Positions 1-8,020 of a stretch of 52,265 bases of DNA are shown one piece after another. Every line of letters starts with the position of its first letter. The first letter of the stretch is position 1. The position numbers and the translations under genes were made by a program. Source of the DNA: Acetatifactor muris (GTDB lineage Bacteria; Bacillota; Clostridia; Lachnospirales; Lachnospiraceae); NCBI RefSeq assembly GCF_024623325.1, contig NZ_JANJZD010000031.1, positions 1 to 52,265 of the forward strand, read 5' to 3'. The notes beneath the pieces are model-generated. The model had not been told where the DNA came from and did no database searches. It saw only the letters and a program-made list of their open reading frames with translations.

Positions 1-84
1 CAAAATATCCTTTATACTGTGGCGTACTTTTCTGTGCTGCCTGACATCCTCGATGATCTCCATCCATTCCAGTAACTGCTCCAT
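1..84 (-). CDS. Transposase N-terminus, probably ISAs1-type, cut by the window edge
   Basis: Only the first 28 codons are present, reading off the left edge. The peptide begins MEQLLEWMEIIEDVRQHRK and continues VRHSIKDIL. The pattern of a short acidic helix followed by D-x-R-x-x-x-K-x-x-H-x-x-x-D-I-L is what I know from the N-terminus of ISAs1-type DDE transposases. A GGAG sits about 8 bases upstream of the chosen ATG. The catalytic part lies outside the window, so intactness cannot be judged. Confidence 0.5.
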   Translation of the reverse strand, partial: MEQLLEWMEIIEDVRQHRKVRHSIKDIL

Positions 85-216
85 ATCACCATCTCCGTTT
101 TTATTTCCATTATAACGGATAATGGAGTAGTTTGTTCACATTTTATTTACTCATGCGTTTGTCGTGTAAGAACTCATTAAAAATCCATTGTCATATTTGC
201 ATCCACAATATATACA

Positions 217-250
217 TAAGAAAACTCTGACATATATCAATATGCCAGAG
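217..250 (-). terminator. Rho-independent terminator after the parAB block
   Basis: On the minus strand an 11-bp stem with one mismatch (arms CTCTGGCATAT and ATATGTCAGAG, 4-base loop) is followed by TTTTCTTATG. It lies 30 bp past the stop of the small gene downstream of parB, so it ends the symE-parA-parB transcript. Confidence 0.7.
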
Positions 251-279
251 CTCTCACGATTTCCTCTTCATGCCATATA

Positions 280-555
280 TTACGAACGTCTCCTGCCGTT
301 CATCTGGAACACATCATGCCCCTTAATACTCCTTACCGCCTGCCCCAGACTCCTTGCCCTCCCATGCTGATGATACGGCTGGGAAGCCCTGTGCTTATGG
401 AAAATAATGCACTCCCCTTCCCCCGGATACTCCGGATTATGGATATACCAGATATGCCCCGTATTCTTAGACTGGATCGTCACATCATAGTTCTCCGCCA
501 GGATAATATTAAAATAGGACTTATCCAGCTTCTCTATCTCTTCCGTCCGGAACAT
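280..555 (-). CDS. Small conserved-looking protein downstream of parB
   Basis: Function not recognised. The protein has 91 residues and begins MFRTEEIEKLDKSYFNII. It is rich in His and aromatic residues in the middle and basic at the C-terminus. The start was chosen because AAGGGAGG lies 8 bases before this ATG; an ATG six bases earlier sits too close to that site. It overlaps the last 35 bases of parB in another frame, which suggests translational coupling. Its constant place behind ParB and before the terminator suggests an accessory partition or plasmid-type function, but that is inference. Confidence 0.6.
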   Translation of the reverse strand: MFRTEEIEKLDKSYFNIILAENYDVTIQSKNTGHIWYIHNPEYPGEGECIIFHKHRASQPYHQHGRARSLGQAVRSIKGHDVFQMNGRRRS

Positions 556-1522
556 CTGCATCCCCTCCCTTCCCGAACCATGCCGCCAGCGCTTCCTCCA
601 CAATCCCTGCTACGTCCGCAGGTTTCACACCGGCAAAATACCTCTCATACACATCCGCCGGCAGCTTGATAGGCTTTCCGGCAGAATCCTTCTTCCCTCT
701 CCCGCCGTCAAGCGTTTCCAGCACCTTCTTCTCTGTCAAACTCCCGGCCATGCCCCTGACACACTTCGCCGTCTTCGCATCCAGCTTAATCTTCCCCTTC
801 TCTGCCAGCCCGGACACCACCTTCTGCTCCTTCCCCGACAGATAAGACAGATCCACCGCCGCCACCAGAGGCAGCGTCCCCTCATCCAGACGCTCCTTCA
901 AAGGTTCCTCCAACTGCTGTACACGCATATACCTGGCAATATTCCTCCCGGTCATCCCATACTCTTCCCCGATGGCATCCCGGCTCTTCAACTTGTGGAC
1001 ATCATGTCCACAAGTCCCCGCCGTGTCCTGCCCGTTCAGCCTGGCGATCTCTTCCAGAATGTCATTCCGTCTCCCCTGGCTGCTGACCTTCTCATACCGC
1101 TCCGCCAGCACCGCCGCCTTCTCGGACGGCAGAAGCTCCGCAAAGCCCCTCTGTATCACATTAGTCTCAATCACATACACATAAGCTTCCTCTTCCGTCA
1201 GGTCCGTCTTCACGATAGCCGGAATCTCCGCCAGCCCGGCCAGCTTCCCCGCCATCTGCCGGTTATGCCCGGCCAGCATCTCATACCCGTCCCCCTCCTG
1301 CCACACGATCACCGGATTCAGAACGCCATACTCCCTAATGCTCTCCACCATATCCTCCAGACGCTCCCCCTCATACAGCCGGAAAGGATGCTTCCGGAAC
1401 GGGCGGATACTGTCAATGGGCAGCATCCTGATTCCGTTCTCCGGAGCGGAAACCTCTTCCGCCCCCGCCAGAAGGTCCACGGCGTCATTAAAAATCTTCC
1501 TCTTCGTCCCATTAGCCTTCAT
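521..1522 (-). CDS. parB: ParB/Srx-domain partition protein
   Basis: A 333-residue chromosome/plasmid partition protein. The N-terminal ParB/Srx fold is visible around residues 25-105: it begins with IDSIRPFRKHPF, continues through EYGVLNPVIVW and holds the nucleotide-binding box as MLAGHNR, a variant of the usual GERR box. A helix-turn-helix follows near residues 160-185 (IGEEYGMTGRNIARYMRV). Start: AAGGAG lies 9 bases before the ATG at 1522, inside the 3' end of parA; the two genes overlap by 11 bases, so coupling is likely. The GHNR-type box is typical of ParB-like proteins on mobile elements, so I infer a plasmid or integrated-element origin rather than the housekeeping Spo0J copy. Confidence 0.88.
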   Translation of the reverse strand: MKANGTKRKIFNDAVDLLAGAEEVSAPENGIRMLPIDSIRPFRKHPFRLYEGERLEDMVESIREYGVLNPVIVWQEGDGYEMLAGHNRQMAGKLAGLAEIPAIVKTDLTEEEAYVYVIETNVIQRGFAELLPSEKAAVLAERYEKVSSQGRRNDILEEIARLNGQDTAGTCGHDVHKLKSRDAIGEEYGMTGRNIARYMRVQQLEEPLKERLDEGTLPLVAAVDLSYLSGKEQKVVSGLAEKGKIKLDAKTAKCVRGMAGSLTEKKVLETLDGGRGKKDSAGKPIKLPADVYERYFAGVKPADVAGIVEEALAAWFGKGGDADVPDGRDREAG

Positions 1523-2297
1523 ACGAAACCAACTCCTTTGCAAACCTCCTATAAGCCATCCCTGCGCTCGCCTTCGGGCTGTACTCCGCCACCGGCAGGC
1601 TGTAATAAATGCTCTCCCCCACCTTCACCGTACTGGGAATCCTCGTCTCAAACACCCGTATCTGCTCCTGGAAACTCTCCGTCACTTCCTCCGTCAATAC
1701 CTTACACAGCTTCGTCCTGGACTCGCACATGGTCATCAGAATGCCCGCAATCCCCAGCCCCGGATTGATCCGCTTCCTGATCTTCACCACCGTCCGCAGA
1801 AAGTCCTGCATCCCCATCATAGCCAGAAGCTGGGGGTTCACCGTGATAATGACCTCATCGGCAGCCGCCAGGGCATTGATCGTCAAAGTCCCAAGGGACG
1901 GGCAGGTATCAATCAGGATATAATCATACTTCTCCCGCAGCGGCTCCAGAATCCCGGACAGCATCTTCTCCGCCCCCATCTCCAGCCGCAGCTTCGCATC
2001 CACCACCGACAGATAAATAGACGATGGGATGAAGTCCACCCCGTCCTTCGTCCGTATGTACTTCTTCGGGGACGGCAGCTTCATATCCTCAATCTGCGCC
2101 ATCATCAGATGCCCGATAGTATCATCCAAAACCCCCGTATCCTCCACGCCGAAGCACGTTGTCAAATTTGCCTGGCTGTCAAAATCCAGAGCCAGAACCC
2201 TCTTCCCCATCTTCCGCAGGCAGTACGCCAGATTGAACGTAGTTGTTGTCTTCGCCGTCCCCCCTTTTTGTGAACCAATCATATAAATCTTTCCCAT
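1512..2297 (-). CDS. parA: ParA/Soj-type partition ATPase
   Basis: A 261-residue Walker-type partition ATPase. The deviant Walker A box is near the N-terminus (GSQKGGTAKTTTT), with Ala in place of the second Gly of the usual KGGTGKT. Other marks are LALDFDSQANLT (Walker A') and YILIDTCPSLG (Walker B). ParA binds DNA non-specifically with ATP and moves ParB-bound sites. The gene sits 3 bp after the SymE-like gene and overlaps parB, so the three form one operon. Length is normal for the small Soj-like class without a leader domain. Confidence 0.92.
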   Translation of the reverse strand: MGKIYMIGSQKGGTAKTTTTFNLAYCLRKMGKRVLALDFDSQANLTTCFGVEDTGVLDDTIGHLMMAQIEDMKLPSPKKYIRTKDGVDFIPSSIYLSVVDAKLRLEMGAEKMLSGILEPLREKYDYILIDTCPSLGTLTINALAAADEVIITVNPQLLAMMGMQDFLRTVVKIRKRINPGLGIAGILMTMCESRTKLCKVLTEEVTESFQEQIRVFETRIPSTVKVGESIYYSLPVAEYSPKASAGMAYRRFAKELVSYEG

Positions 2298-2300
2298 ATA

Positions 2301-2543
2301 TCAAAACCTCACTTTCCTCTCTGCCACCATGCTTAACTGCTGTTCCTCAAACACATCAATGTAATCCACCGACTCCCTCGGCTCAATGACCAGCTTCCCT
2401 TCCTCACACCGGACCGTCAGGAGCGTCCCCGCCCCAAAGCCCAATTCCTCCAGCCAAAGCCCCTTTAATGTGATCGTAGGCGTCGGCTTATAATTATGGC
2501 CGCTCTGCTCATATACCTTAAATTTTCTGACATCCTTCTTCAT
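2301..2543 (-). CDS. SymE-like small protein (type I toxin family fold)
   Basis: An 80-residue protein of the SymE toxin family, an AbrB-like beta-fold. The family core is seen as PTITLKGLWLEELGFGAG followed by a TLLTVRCEEGKLVIEP strand pair. E. coli SymE is an SOS-induced toxin repressed by an antisense RNA, but in Clostridia such genes are often the first gene of parAB blocks on mobile DNA, where they may act as DNA-binding regulators. AGGGAG precedes the ATG. It lies 3 bp before parA. I saw no clear antisense RNA promoter opposite it. Confidence 0.75.
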   Translation of the reverse strand: MKKDVRKFKVYEQSGHNYKPTPTITLKGLWLEELGFGAGTLLTVRCEEGKLVIEPRESVDYIDVFEEQQLSMVAERKVRF

Positions 2544-3337
2544 CTGCTCCCTATCCTTTCAACGGCCCCAGACCGGACCTGCCACTGATTCTCTGTTACT
2601 GACCTTCCCTATGGAATTTTACAGGAACCGCTCCCAGGCGCACCGGCCCGTGCCTTTCCCTGTAAAAAAGAAATATTTGTTTCCGAACGAAACGATAAGC
2701 TAATCTATAAAAAACCATCACAACAATATGGGCGCTGTAAGTTCCCCGGCTTTCCGTAAATAAATCTCATTTGTTCCCATGGTACAGAAACACAGGTTTA
2801 ACCCTCCCATGGCGCCCGGTTCACATTAAACCCGGCCGAAACCTGTCAACCAATATTACAACGCCCCCGTTGCAACCCGTCAGCATTTATAAGGACTTCG
2901 GACCTTCAAATCCATCATCAGCGGATGGTATGGTTGCTTTAATCGCTATCAGACTTTCATACTGCTGGCCAGCAATATATGTACGGCTCCCGGACGGAAA
3001 CCAGAAATGCGGTGATTCCGTTTGCCCTTTTAAGGGCAAAAAAATAAGGGGACAAGTTAGTGCAACCCTTGATTTTACTGGGTTCTTCTAACTTGTCCCT
3101 ATTATAACACGGGCATCTGCGTCTATGCGTCTGGCTCTGTGGTAACTGTTACTTTTAACTGCTGAACATTGATAATCTGCTCCCGATTACATTTTGGACA
3201 AAAAGCGGAAATTTATATAATTCTGTATCTTCTCTTATTTTTATTCTGGTTTTACCTCTACATAAAGGACACATAATCCATCTATTTCTCATCTTTTCAA
3301 ACTCCTTTATAAAAAACTGTATTTTTCAACAGGGTTT
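2544..3337. other. 794-bp stretch without a convincing gene; structured
   Basis: A 106-codon plus-strand reading frame (2771-3091) runs through here but has no ribosome site, an odd composition and ends inside a hairpin, so I do not call it a gene. The stretch holds a perfect 8-bp-arm palindrome (TTGCCCTT, 2-base centre, AAGGGCAA, 3022-3039) next to a long hairpin at 3048-3100. The promoter of the symE-parAB operon must lie here but no clear -35/-10 pair was found. Confidence 0.5.
3041..3100 (-). terminator. Long hairpin with U-tract on the minus strand
   Basis: Outer arms GGGACAAGTTAG / CTAACTTGTCCC pair perfectly over 12 bp, and inner AACCC / GGGTT arms extend the stem. On the minus strand the stem is followed by TTATTTTTTT. 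It would end transcripts coming from the decayed permease fragment at 3338-3724. Confidence 0.6.
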
Positions 3338-3724
3338 TCAATTAACAATCCCCACATATTGTTTACTTATGGTATATACCACAAAAAAATAGCAAACATA
3401 AAAAAGCAAGAAACATATTGCAAAACAGAAAACAGCCCTCAAAAGAATATTGTGCATGACAATAGGCAATAGCAAATTTAATTTCAGATTTACCAATGGA
3501 ATACTAAAAAGCAAAACCAAAAGTGTCATAAACATCGGCATAAGCAATTTGCCTGCAATCTGTTTTTTTACTAATTCCTTTATTTGTTTATTGCTTTTCC
3601 CAATATAAGACAATACCTTAATGCCTTTTGATTCCCGCTTTAATTCTACAATCTGCTGCAAAGACAAAACTGAAAAATATATAACAATAAAAATAAGACA
3701 AAGGCTTATTTGCAAAACTCCCAC
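3338..3724 (-). pseudogene. C-terminal remnant of an ABC/FtsX-like permease
   Basis: 128 codons with at least three hydrophobic membrane segments. The layout, a membrane helix, then an ELKRESKGIKVLSYIGKSN loop, then KQIAGKLLMPMF and two more helices, resembles the C-terminal part of bacitracin-type FtsX-like permeases. There is no N-terminal half and no partner ATPase nearby. The frame begins only at a GTG inside a junction with another remnant, so this is a gene fragment. Confidence 0.6.
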
Positions 3725-3810
3725 ATTCTTTTTAGCAGCATGGCCAGGGTCATGAAAGCTCTCTCCCTCAGCCTTTCCTGCTGCGCCTGATTCAGATCCT
3801 TATAGTACAT
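3706..3810 (-). pseudogene. N-terminal remnant of an unidentified small protein
   Basis: About 34 codons beginning MYYKDLNQAQQERLRERA and ending soon after the join with the permease fragment. The amphipathic start is the kind seen in helix-turn-helix regulators, but it is too short to name. The two fragments abut at about 3720, marking a deletion or recombination scar. Coordinates are good to about one base. Confidence 0.35.
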
Positions 3811-3864
3811 GGTATTACTTGTAGACAAAAACAAAAAGTTACAGTACCGCAACCAGTCTGTCAT

Positions 3865-3894
3865 CAAAAAAGACACCCTGTTGTCTGCGGTGTC
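3865..3894 (-). terminator. Terminator of the LytTR-kinase-DUF6440 operon
   Basis: On the minus strand GACACC, an 11-base loop and GGTGTC are followed by TTTTTTGATG. It lies about 160 bp past the DUF6440 stop codon. Confidence 0.7.
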
Positions 3895-4054
3895 CTTTTA
3901 AATCTGTAATTCCATTATGATATTATTGCATTTCTTTATTCATCTCTTTTTCCAGAACAGTTTTGCAACCCGTAATTCAGATAATACTCTCCCCGGGATG
4001 GCAGTGATCCGGCACACGGACAGGATGAATTCAAATACAGTCTGCCTGACTGCC

Positions 4055-4234
4055 TTACTCCACGGAAGTTACAACCGGTTTCCCGTTTTGATCCACCAAA
4101 ACGGTCAGTCCGGTGCCTACTCTCAGATCATGGGAAGCCAGCAGATAATTCACACCTGTTTCCGTATCTACAATAATCTTTTCCACATTGGTGATTCCCT
4201 GCGAATAGACTTCTACAAAACGATTTTTCGCCAT
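4055..4234 (-). CDS. DUF6440 family small protein
   Basis: 59 residues beginning MAKNRFVEVYSQGITN. The family pattern is visible: an N-terminal strand, then KIIVDTETGVNYLL, then a GLTVLVDQNGKPVV C-terminus. Function unknown; family members are small soluble beta-proteins common in Clostridia. AAGGAG lies about 10 bases before the ATG at 4234; upstream in-frame ATGs lie in the 3' region of the regulator gene and lack such a site. It is about 107 bp behind the LytTR regulator in the same direction and likely shares its transcript. Confidence 0.72.
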   Translation of the reverse strand: MAKNRFVEVYSQGITNVEKIIVDTETGVNYLLASHDLRVGTGLTVLVDQNGKPVVTSVE

Positions 4235-4341
4235 ATGTCCACACTCCTTTCTCATCTTGCCGTCTGCCAGTCCGCCAACACAAACATACCACAAAAATAC
4301 ATCCAGGCGGTTCGGATTTCCTGAATGAACATCAGGATTTC

Positions 4342-5079
4342 CTAAATGAAATGGGGAAGGGCCTTGTGGAGCTTCGACTTTCCTGCCCGGGAAAGCAGAC
4401 ATTCCCGGCTGCCAACCCACAGTTTACTGTGTTTCAGGTCCACTGCCTCGATCCTTTCTGCCGCCACAAGATAAGACCTGTGTGTACGGATAAAGCGATC
4501 TCCCAACTGCACTTCCAGTTCGCCCAGGCTGCTCAGAAAATCCATCCGGCTTTTCGATGTGTGGAGTAAAACGTGGTGTGGAATAGAAGCCGTTTCAAAA
4601 AAGAGAATATCACGCAAAGGGATATGACGCACCATATCTCCTGTCCGCAGCGTGAACATCTCCTCAGAGGTCCGCCGCTGTTCCAGGAGATGTGTGTGTA
4701 TTTCTTCCAGGCACCGTGCCGCTGACGCTCCTGTCTGTGATTGCTGCTTTACGATGTAGTCAAAGGCCTCCAGATGATATTGAAAGGTACGCCATACCAA
4801 ATCACCATAACCGGTAATGTAGACCAGCGTGCCGTGAGGATCTCTCCGCCGCAGTTCCTTTCCCAGCCGGAAGCCATCCCATTCTCCGTCCTTCAACTCC
4901 ACATCCAGGAAATAGATACCCTGTTTCCCCTCTCCCGCTGCGTTCAGAAGTTCCCGGGCACCGGCCGCACTGCACACTACTTTCATATCATAATTTTCAA
5001 TCAAAATCTTCTGCTCCAGAGCAGCCTGAATCTGGTGGCGGACTATGTCCTCATCATCACAAAGGTAAATTCCGATCAT
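4342..5079 (-). CDS. LytTR-family response regulator (AgrA-like)
   Basis: 245 residues. Receiver domain at about 1-125: acidic pair DDED near residue 8, phospho-acceptor in FLDVELKDGEWDG, and the conserved Thr/Lys side as LVYITGYG and FDYIVKQ. A LytTR DNA-binding domain fills about 145-245 (FTLRTGDMVRHIPLRDILFF, then GDRFIRTHRSYLVA). Such proteins bind pairs of 9-bp repeats upstream of peptide-signalling or bacteriocin genes. The start codon overlaps the kinase stop by four bases (ATGA), so the pair is translationally coupled. No AgrD/AgrB-like gene is present in the window, so the signal is unknown. Confidence 0.9.
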   Translation of the reverse strand: MIGIYLCDDEDIVRHQIQAALEQKILIENYDMKVVCSAAGARELLNAAGEGKQGIYFLDVELKDGEWDGFRLGKELRRRDPHGTLVYITGYGDLVWRTFQYHLEAFDYIVKQQSQTGASAARCLEEIHTHLLEQRRTSEEMFTLRTGDMVRHIPLRDILFFETASIPHHVLLHTSKSRMDFLSSLGELEVQLGDRFIRTHRSYLVAAERIEAVDLKHSKLWVGSRECLLSRAGKSKLHKALPHFI

Positions 5080-6413
5080 GCTCTATCCTCCGCCGTCAGC
5101 TCCTGCACAAACACGCCGTCCTCCCAACTGGTGCCAATGGAGACATTGGGATAATTCTCTAAAATACGCCGATAGCCGGACAGTCCCAGTCCCCTGCCCG
5201 CTCCCTTGGTAGACCAGCCATCCTTCCATATTTTCTCCGGATCTATGGTATTCGTATAAGAGTTTGATACCCTGAGAGACAGCGTTCTGCCCTGAACCAG
5301 CAGAATGATTTCCACCCAGGGCCATTCTGCGTCCAATGCGGCCTCTATGGCGTTGTCCGTCAATATCCCCAGGCAGCGTACAAAATCCCATACATTTATG
5401 CTTATCGTCTCCACAGGATAGAGCACCTCCAGGTGATATTCCACCCCTTTCTTTCGCATGTCAGTGAGCTTGCTCAGCAGAAGACTTCGCACCGGGGGAA
5501 GCCGCAGATTGCCGATTTGGACAGACAGCCGGATTTTCTCCCCCAGATGCCGGTCAAAATCCTCATCCAGCTCCGCCATGCTGGAATGCAATGCATCCAG
5601 TTCTCCCTCTTCTGTCTGATGAGACAGGCCCGCCAGGAGATTTTTATAGTCGTGCCGAAAGCTGCACATTTCCCGGCGAATATCCTCCAGACTCTGTTCA
5701 TAAAGCTGCTGCTGGGCAATGATGTCCCGCTGCATCTGAAGTGTCCGACTGTCATCAAACCTATGGGCCAGGTAGATAATCAGCCCGATGATGACCAATA
5801 CCGACACAATTACTAAAAAGTAATACGCTGCAAGGTAATATCCCTGAACACCGTTTTGCAGAATAAGGAATGTCTCCATGGAAACTTCCATCACAAAAAC
5901 AAGCACTGCGGTTCGGCGCAGATTAGCCTGATCCTCCAGCAGCAGTCGGAACCAGGCGCCGAAACCCAGGCGCTTTAACAGAAAAGCGGCAGCTATGGAA
6001 AGAAGCAGGGATACGGCCATAGCTCCCAAATCCAGCCTCAGGCCGGACGGAAACATCAAAAATGAAATCTGAGTCAGGGCCGAGGTAGCCACCTGCAGGA
6101 TTGCAGCCATGCATACGGAGGAAAAGGCCCGCCAGAAGTCCCACCGCCATGCCCACATCACCCACAAGGTACACATGGCAAGAATCATAACAGAACTGAT
6201 AACGTACCGAAGCAGACCAAATTCCGGGATAACCACACCCAGCCCAATGGAAGTAAAGATGGCAATCACTGGGGACAGGAACAGCGCAGGCAATTTTTTC
6301 AGCCTGTTCCACGCGGCCTGTTCATCCGTTGCGGCCAGCAGATATGACAGAAGCATAAGGTGTCCTGTCAAAAAATCCAGAAAACCAATCAAAATGTCTT
6401 GAAACGATGGCAT
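5076..6413 (-). CDS. GHKL sensor histidine kinase (AgrC-like)
   Basis: 445 residues. Six or seven hydrophobic segments occupy roughly 1-215 as a membrane sensor. A coiled linker follows (RDIIAQQQLYEQSLEDIRRE), then the H-box MCSFRHDYKNLLAGL near residue 255. The GHKL ATPase domain shows the N-box GILTDNAIEAALD and the glycine loop KGAGRGLGLSGYRRI. It should autophosphorylate in response to a peptide or membrane signal and pass phosphate to the overlapping LytTR regulator. The ribosome site before the annotated ATG is weak (AAGAG, 14 bases), so the start is less sure than the identity. Confidence 0.88.
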   Translation of the reverse strand: MPSFQDILIGFLDFLTGHLMLLSYLLAATDEQAAWNRLKKLPALFLSPVIAIFTSIGLGVVIPEFGLLRYVISSVMILAMCTLWVMWAWRWDFWRAFSSVCMAAILQVATSALTQISFLMFPSGLRLDLGAMAVSLLLSIAAAFLLKRLGFGAWFRLLLEDQANLRRTAVLVFVMEVSMETFLILQNGVQGYYLAAYYFLVIVSVLVIIGLIIYLAHRFDDSRTLQMQRDIIAQQQLYEQSLEDIRREMCSFRHDYKNLLAGLSHQTEEGELDALHSSMAELDEDFDRHLGEKIRLSVQIGNLRLPPVRSLLLSKLTDMRKKGVEYHLEVLYPVETISINVWDFVRCLGILTDNAIEAALDAEWPWVEIILLVQGRTLSLRVSNSYTNTIDPEKIWKDGWSTKGAGRGLGLSGYRRILENYPNVSIGTSWEDGVFVQELTAEDRA

Positions 6414-6499
6414 AGCAATACAAATCTCTTTCTTCGCGCCTAATCCCCGATTGCGGACAGCAATGCAGAATCCGGCAAAATATATGGTCAGTACACAGT

Positions 6500-6598
6500 T
6501 TATATGGAAATCACACCCAGCACCTTCAAAATCTCTCCCGCCAGAATCACCACCAGACAGACAGGTGCAATCCAGCGGATCATCACCTCAAACAGCTT
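6500..6598 (-). pseudogene. C-terminal tail of a lost membrane transporter
   Basis: An open stretch ending at a TAA at 6500 reads KLFEVMIRWIAPVCLV and then VILAGEILKVLGVIS, one membrane helix with a short tail. It resembles the last helix of sodium:neurotransmitter symporter family transporters, though a single helix is weak proof. The upstream ATG at 6660 is in another frame and stops early. I see nothing else in 6414-6764. Confidence 0.35.
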
Positions 6599-6764
6599 CT
6601 TTCTGTGAAAGGATCCGGAAACCCGCCGGTCATGGCTCCGAAGACCTTGGGCAGTTTCATTCTTCTTTTCTCCCTCTTCGTAAGAAACTGACCATTCCTG
6701 TGAATTTATTTGGATGTCATTTTACCATGGTTCTCTTTATCCTGCAACCTGAAAAGAGCCTGTC

Positions 6765-7952
6765 TCAGTACAGCCTGAAAAGAGAAACGATTTTCCGTCC
6801 AATTTTATACATCGGCCCTTCCAGCTGCCTCCGGGCATTTTTCAGCTCTTTCCGAATTTCTATATGCTGCGGACAATGCTGCTCACATTTCCCACATTCC
6901 ACGCAGTTAGCGGCGGCCGTGGAGGTCCTCCGCAGGGCGGTACACATGAAATGCTCCATAAGTGCGGCAAACTTCCCCTCGGAATAGCGGCGATTGTAAG
7001 AGGCAAAGGTACCCGGAATATCCACGTTCCGCGGACATGGCATACAATAACCGCAGCCGGTACAGCCCACCTTCATCTTCGCATTGATGGCCTGCACCAC
7101 CTTTTGGAGCATCTCTTCCTCCTCCGTCCCCAGCTCTCCCACGAAAGCCTCTGAAGCCGTTTTCACATTCTCCTCCACCATTTCCAGAGAGTTCATACCG
7201 GATAACACACAGGTTACCTCCTCCTGGTTCCACAGCCACCGAAACGCCCAGTCTGCCGGGGTGCGCTTTACAGGATATGTTTCAAACAGAGTCTTCGCCT
7301 CTCCGGGCAGATTGTTCACAAGCTTTCCGCCCCGCAAAGGCTCCATAATGATGACAGGCAGCCCTTTTGCGGCGGCATATTGGAGCCCTCTGCGCCCTGC
7401 CTGCGTATTCTCATCCATATAGTTATACTGAATCTGGCAGAAATCCCAGCTGTACTCATCCACCAGCCGGCAGAAGGTATCGGAATTTCCATGGTAGGAA
7501 AAGCCTGCCTGGCGAATCTCGCCGCTTTTCTTTTTCTGTTCCAGCCACTCCACAATCCCCAGGCTTTTCAGCCGCTCCCAGGTTTCTACATCCGTCAGCA
7601 TATGCATGAGATAATAATCCACATAATCCGTCCGCAGGCGTCTCAACTGTTCCCTGAAATATTTCTCCATGCTGTCCGCCGTCTTAATCAGGTAATGGGG
7701 CAGCTTGGTGGCAATGGCCACCTGATCTCTAATGTGATTGCGCTCCAGGATTTCGCCCAGGGCTGCTTCGCTGCCCGGATACACATATGCCGTGTCGTAA
7801 TAATTGACGCCTCCGCGGAAAGCGGCCAGAATTTCCTGTTCAGCCTTATCTATGTCAACTTTGCCCCCTGTCCTGGAAAACCGCATACAGCCGTAGCCCA
7901 GGATGGAGAGATCATTGCCGTACTTATCTTTTCTATAATTCACTTTCCTCAC
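6765..7952 (-). CDS. Aldo/keto reductase with C-terminal 4Fe-4S clusters
   Basis: 395 residues. Residues 1-280 form an AKR barrel: YGNDLSILGYGCMRF, the Asp-Tyr pair in NYYDTAYVYPGSE, then KLPHYLIK and YYLMHML. The C-terminal ~110 residues carry cysteine sets CTGCGYCMPCP and CVECGKCEQHCP, the pattern of an 8Fe ferredoxin-like module found in many clostridial AKRs. Likely an NAD(P)H- or ferredoxin-linked carbonyl reductase. The start is a GTG with GAGAGG 5 bases upstream. It is last in the gene run and lies 68 bp after the ketoacyl synthase, so it may reduce that pathway's product. Confidence 0.92.
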   Translation of the reverse strand: MRKVNYRKDKYGNDLSILGYGCMRFSRTGGKVDIDKAEQEILAAFRGGVNYYDTAYVYPGSEAALGEILERNHIRDQVAIATKLPHYLIKTADSMEKYFREQLRRLRTDYVDYYLMHMLTDVETWERLKSLGIVEWLEQKKKSGEIRQAGFSYHGNSDTFCRLVDEYSWDFCQIQYNYMDENTQAGRRGLQYAAAKGLPVIIMEPLRGGKLVNNLPGEAKTLFETYPVKRTPADWAFRWLWNQEEVTCVLSGMNSLEMVEENVKTASEAFVGELGTEEEEMLQKVVQAINAKMKVGCTGCGYCMPCPRNVDIPGTFASYNRRYSEGKFAALMEHFMCTALRRTSTAAANCVECGKCEQHCPQHIEIRKELKNARRQLEGPMYKIGRKIVSLFRLY

Positions 7953-8020
7953 CCATTCCTCTCATTTTACTCCCCATGCCCTTCCGTAACCTGCGATATT
8001 TGAATAAACCCTGTTCCGGC

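Noticed and set aside
2771..3091. 106-codon plus-strand frame
   Set aside because: No ribosome site, unusual composition and its end lies in a terminator hairpin; treated as noncoding.
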